Below the pieces are notes generated by a model. That model worked only from the letters and a program-made list of their open reading frames with translations, made no database searches and was not told the origin of the DNA. Source: CAYTNY01 sp964439215 (GTDB lineage: Bacteria; Oederibacteriota; PGYV01; CAYTNY01). Taken from it: a stretch of 17,083 nt of DNA. Of this stretch, positions 13,978-17,083 are shown one piece after another (within the stretch, counting starts at the first letter, position 1; every line of letters begins with the position of its first letter). A program made the translations under genes and the position numbers. The stretch is taken from the NCBI GenBank assembly GCA_964439215.1, contig CAYTNY010000050.1, positions 1 to 17,083 on the forward strand, written 5' to 3'.

Positions 13978-16746
13978 TCAGGGATGTTCCGCCACATCAA
14001 AATCCAATACATATGTCTGCGCATTATCTATGGTCAGAGGCGATGCAGGCGGATTTATTTCTGAGCCGCCGTAAAAACCAAGATAATCCCCGGAATCAAC
14101 CGCGGTTCCGTCCGGAGGATACAAATCATTTCCAATGCCGTCTCCCGTATTGTCAACCACCGCATATACATAGTAGTCGCCGGGCGCCGCGGCTAAGAAC
14201 GAATACTCTATTTTATTATTCAGTCCGCATATGCCTGTGGTATAAGCCATTTCTCCGCCGTCAGCCTCAAACGCATCGCTGTCAAGAAACACAGCATATT
14301 CATTTCCGGGCTGAGCCTCAGGCATTGTTATTGTTCCTGATACATTATCAAACACCTGAACAACTGTTATATCCGCTGTCACCGGCGTCCCCCCGCTGAT
14401 AGTAACAGTGGTTCCGGACGGCCATGCAGGATAAAGCGCGCCGTGAAGCCCAATCTGATCCCCGTTTTTTGGCGATCCTTCTGTTGTTTCTCCGTCCATA
14501 TAAACAACACATACAATGTTCCAGTCGCCGTCAGGCACATCCAGCCCGTAGGTCTGCGTTAATCCCGCCTCGCAGATACCCGTATATTGATAATCAAATT
14601 GAAAATCACCCGCATGTACGCCTACCCAGAAATAATTCCCTTCCGCGTCAATTTCAAGCGTTATTTCGCCGCTTAATATCGGATCAGGATCCGGAGTTGA
14701 TGTGGGAACAGGAGTGAATTCCGGAGTCGGCGTGGCAGTTGCTCCCATAACATCAGTAATTATTTCATAGGGACCGTTCATAACCGCGGGGTCAATAGTT
14801 GTCATTGAAGGCGAACCGTAAAAACCCATATAATCGCCGTCTCCGGGGCCGTTAAACAGTCCGTCGCCTGTTGCGTCAACAAGTGCATAAAGATAAAAAG
14901 AACCGGGGAAAGGACATACCAGTTCATACGGGATTTCCAGACTGCTGTCCGGAACAGCAGAAACAACAGCTCCAACACTGCCGTTGCCGCCGTCTGTATC
15001 ATCATCAACCAGCACGGCATAATCCGCACCCGGCGCGGGATCGGGAATTACTATGGTGCCCGATACATTATTATACGCTGTCTCCATATCTATATCCGCT
15101 GAAAAAACCGTGTTGTTTTCCACAATAACATTTGTGCTTACGGGAAAATCCGGCCACTGCGCGCCATACACGCCAAGATAATCCCCCGCGGTTATATTGC
15201 CGGTAAGCGATGTACTGTTAAATACAACCGCATAAACATAGTAAGCCCCCGCAGGCGCCGTGACCGAATAAGGCACTGACGTTCCCAGTCCGCAGGTTCC
15301 TTCCTGTTCATTGACATTACCATTTAAGGGGTTAAGATCCGTATCAACAATAATACTGTATGGTTTATTCCACTGATCATCCGGCAGCAAAAGATTTCCT
15401 GATACAGTCCCGTAATCAGGTGTTGCTGTTGCCGTTGGTGTTGCTGTATAAGTATGAGTGGGCCCTTCCGGCGTATTTGTTGCGGTAAGGGTCACGGTTG
15501 CCGTGCTTGTCGGTTCTCCCGGCATCGTATCCAGATATATATCAAACCCGTTTCCCGGACAGGACGCGTTAGGTGAGGCGGGCCATGGATCTTCCCAGTT
15601 TGCTATTGGTGTCGGAACACCATATATGCCCGCATAATCACCGGGCAGGGGCCCTTCCGTAAGTCCGCTTCCGTTTATATCCACCAGCGCCGTAATATAG
15701 TAATTACCCGGCATGGGCACATAAACAGCATACGGCTGTGTAACAGTCGTTGATGTTACGGGCGCCAGCTTCATTGCCTGAAAAGCAGTGCTTTCCCCGA
15801 TTGGATCTTCGCTCACCAATATCTGATAAAGAGATCCGTATGCAGGATCCGGCAGCATCAAATCCCCAAAAACATTGGGAACAGTTTCCTGAAGCGGAAG
15901 TTCAATATATAAATCTCCGTCAACCGTAACATTCGGAGACGCGGGAAAATTATTCTGATCCCCGCCGTAAATCCCGAAAAAATCACCTTCATCAATATTT
16001 TCAATCTGTTCCATATTTCCGTTGGTATCAACCATACCCAGACAATAATAATCGCCTTTCGCCACATTCGTAAGCTTTATATAAAAATCCGTTGAAAAAC
16101 CAAGCGCGCCGTCAACACCCGCAGCAGGATCATTGCCCGGGCCTATACCAAGAAAAAGCCCGGCCATATACATCATTCCCGGAGCCTGATCCGGCAGGGT
16201 TATATGTATGGTTACCGTAGGAGGAACTTCAACAAGTGTAATATCAACGCCTGTCATGGGTGTAGTTACATTTTCGGTTGACGGCTCATCCGGATATGAC
16301 GATCCGTAATATCCCGCATAATCATTGCCGTCCCAGTTTTCAAGTCCTGAATCATTGACATCAACAAACGCATAAACATAATAAACCCCGTCAGGCACAT
16401 TCATCTGATAATTTATCTGCGTAGAACTGCCGCATATTTCATTTATGGATCCGGTATATCCATTTTCCGGATCAAGGTCAGTATCCACAATAACTTTAAA
16501 CTGCCTGCCGCCTGCGGATTCCGGAAGCGTTAGTGTCCCTTCTATATTATAAGAAAGAGCCGGAGTTGAGGTAGGAACCACTGTGTATGTGCTGGTTGCC
16601 GTAAATTCTTCAGTAACCGTTTCTTCCGGTGTATTTGTGTCAGAAGGAGCAGTCGGACCTGTTCCTGTATCTTTGTCCCCGCATCCGCTGAATATAAAAA
16701 ATCCCGCAATCAATAAAAACAAAGAAATTTTAATAATCTTTCCCAT
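13978..16746 (-). CDS. Large surface lipoprotein with seven ~115-residue repeats and Thr/Pro linkers
   Basis: I do not recognise this 922-residue protein as a named family. A lipoprotein signal ends at FSGC, with Cys22 the likely lipidated residue. A Thr/Ser/Pro-rich tether (about 27-63) follows, then seven repeats: 66-176, 177-289, 290-408, 446-557, 558-666, 690-798 and 799-919. Thr/Pro linkers at 410-444 and 668-688 split them 3+2+2. The repeat consensus is V-SG-LxLPDxApG--Y-VlvDxD, then a PxGxYYvYAlVD core, then GDYlGfYG--xPxsPxVtV. Five repeats carry acidic loops such as DVNDSG (129-134) or DATGDG (624-629), like dockerin/EF-hand calcium loops. It probably forms an extended beta-sandwich stalk at the cell surface, perhaps glycosylated in the linkers. 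GGGAGG precedes ATG; promoter and terminator are its own. Confidence 0.85.
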   Translation of the reverse strand: MGKIIKISLFLLIAGFFIFSGCGDKDTGTGPTAPSDTNTPEETVTEEFTATSTYTVVPTSTPALSYNIEGTLTLPESAGGRQFKVIVDTDLDPENGYTGSINEICGSSTQINYQMNVPDGVYYVYAFVDVNDSGLENWDGNDYAGYYGSSYPDEPSTENVTTPMTGVDITLVEVPPTVTIHITLPDQAPGMMYMAGLFLGIGPGNDPAAGVDGALGFSTDFYIKLTNVAKGDYYCLGMVDTNGNMEQIENIDEGDFFGIYGGDQNNFPASPNVTVDGDLYIELPLQETVPNVFGDLMLPDPAYGSLYQILVSEDPIGESTAFQAMKLAPVTSTTVTQPYAVYVPMPGNYYITALVDINGSGLTEGPLPGDYAGIYGVPTPIANWEDPWPASPNASCPGNGFDIYLDTMPGEPTSTATVTLTATNTPEGPTHTYTATPTATATPDYGTVSGNLLLPDDQWNKPYSIIVDTDLNPLNGNVNEQEGTCGLGTSVPYSVTAPAGAYYVYAVVFNSTSLTGNITAGDYLGVYGAQWPDFPVSTNVIVENNTVFSADIDMETAYNNVSGTIVIPDPAPGADYAVLVDDDTDGGNGSVGAVVSAVPDSSLEIPYELVCPFPGSFYLYALVDATGDGLFNGPGDGDYMGFYGSPSMTTIDPAVMNGPYEIITDVMGATATPTPEFTPVPTSTPDPDPILSGEITLEIDAEGNYFWVGVHAGDFQFDYQYTGICEAGLTQTYGLDVPDGDWNIVCVVYMDGETTEGSPKNGDQIGLHGALYPAWPSGTTVTISGGTPVTADITVVQVFDNVSGTITMPEAQPGNEYAVFLDSDAFEADGGEMAYTTGICGLNNKIEYSFLAAAPGDYYVYAVVDNTGDGIGNDLYPPDGTAVDSGDYLGFYGGSEINPPASPLTIDNAQTYVLDFDVAEHP

Positions 16747-16786
16747 TACACACCTCCCAGTATATAGTTTTTCAGGTTTTAGTCAA

Positions 16787-16815
16787 ATTATATCCTCTGC
16801 AGTGTCCCTTTTAAA
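16787..16815 (-). promoter_or_regulatory. Possible second promoter of the repeat lipoprotein
   Basis: A perfect TATAAT (16787-16792, minus strand) has TTTAAA 17 bases further upstream (16810-16815). It is downstream of and weaker than the promoter at 16818-16845 and would give a leader of about 35 bases. Confidence 0.35.
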
Positions 16816-16817
16816 AT

Positions 16818-16845
16818 ATTATATCAAAAAACAAATCCCTGTCAA
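16818..16845 (-). promoter_or_regulatory. Consensus promoter of the repeat lipoprotein
   Basis: On the minus strand TTGACA (16840-16845), a 16-base spacer and TATAAT (16818-16823) are perfect. The layout is the same, base for base in both hexamers, as that of the pilB operon promoter. The predicted leader is about 65 bases. Confidence 0.85.
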
Positions 16846-16977
16846 TGCTTTAAACGTCATTTTAATAATCTCCGGATTGCAGGTTTTATTGCAGCACCTC
16901 ATAGAATCAAAGTCTTTTTTTTTGCGCATACCGGAACACTTAATTCATACAGTTATTTATGTTTTCCGCGGGGGCCG

Positions 16978-17067
16978 CCCTCTCCCCTCAAACGGTCCCT
17001 TACCCGCACCTCCTGTTTAATCGCCGGCTTATATCATACAGTGTTCAGCCGCTGCTTAACCCTCTCT
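16978..17067. repeat. Dispersed repeat, copy B
   Basis: This is the same-orientation partner of copy A. Bases 16994-17067 match 2190-2263 at 61 of 74 positions without gaps, and the CCCTCTCC edge at 16978 is also shared. It lies upstream of the lipoprotein promoter and near the right edge, so its right border may be beyond the window. I see no gene in 16846-17083. Confidence 0.8.
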
Positions 17068-17083
17068 ATAAAATCCCCCTGCC

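Overview
This is bacterial chromosomal sequence, moderately AT-rich by eye, and most genes lie on the minus strand. A lipoprotein signal with lipobox and two PilB/GspE-type assembly ATPases point to a double-membraned bacterium. Threonine/proline-rich linkers in a surface lipoprotein and many short intergenic repeats resemble what is seen in uncultured lineages around Elusimicrobia/Goldbacteria. That placement is a guess; no marker gene here fixes the phylum.

Left part (1-2863): a tRNA-Arg(TCT) with its own terminator, a MATE-family efflux transporter, an orphan minimal nucleotidyltransferase (MNT) gene, and a tRNA-Arg(CCG). Around and after these lies a repeat-rich, gene-poor zone. It holds a G-rich direct repeat, a near-identical 24-bp direct repeat bracketing the MNT gene, one copy of a dispersed repeat (second copy at the right edge of the window), several hairpins, a 17-bp duplication of the tRNA 3' end and a 50-bp-period tandem repeat. 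This is the most plastic part of the window.

Middle part (2864-9062): dinB (DNA polymerase IV) on the plus strand, apparently read from a leaderless transcript, converges on a five-gene minus-strand operon. The operon order is a galactokinase-like GHMP protein whose catalytic residues are replaced (a predicted pseudokinase), mtaB (tRNA methylthiotransferase), a HIT/HinT hydrolase, an RlmD/TrmA-type RNA m5U methyltransferase, and a UbiA/MenA-type prenyltransferase. Four-base start/stop overlaps link the pseudokinase to mtaB and the methyltransferase to the prenyltransferase. A candidate promoter upstream carries a perfect inverted repeat between its -35 and -10, a plausible operator.

Right-middle part (9149-13814): a three-gene minus-strand operon with a consensus promoter and a terminator. 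It encodes a secreted type I periplasmic binding protein (LivK/LivJ class, with no permease or ATPase of an ABC transporter nearby) followed by two tandem, diverged PilB/GspE ATPases. The second ATPase has the altered Walker A loop GPTACGKT.

Right part (13921-17083): a 922-residue lipoprotein with seven repeats of about 110-120 residues in a 3+2+2 arrangement separated by Thr/Pro linkers. Five of the repeats carry calcium-loop-like acidic motifs. It has its own consensus promoter and a very strong terminator. The last 340 bases hold its promoter and the second dispersed-repeat copy. The strongest candidates for something undescribed are the galactokinase-like pseudokinase at the head of an RNA-modification operon, the binding-protein/dual-PilB operon, and the seven-repeat lipoprotein.
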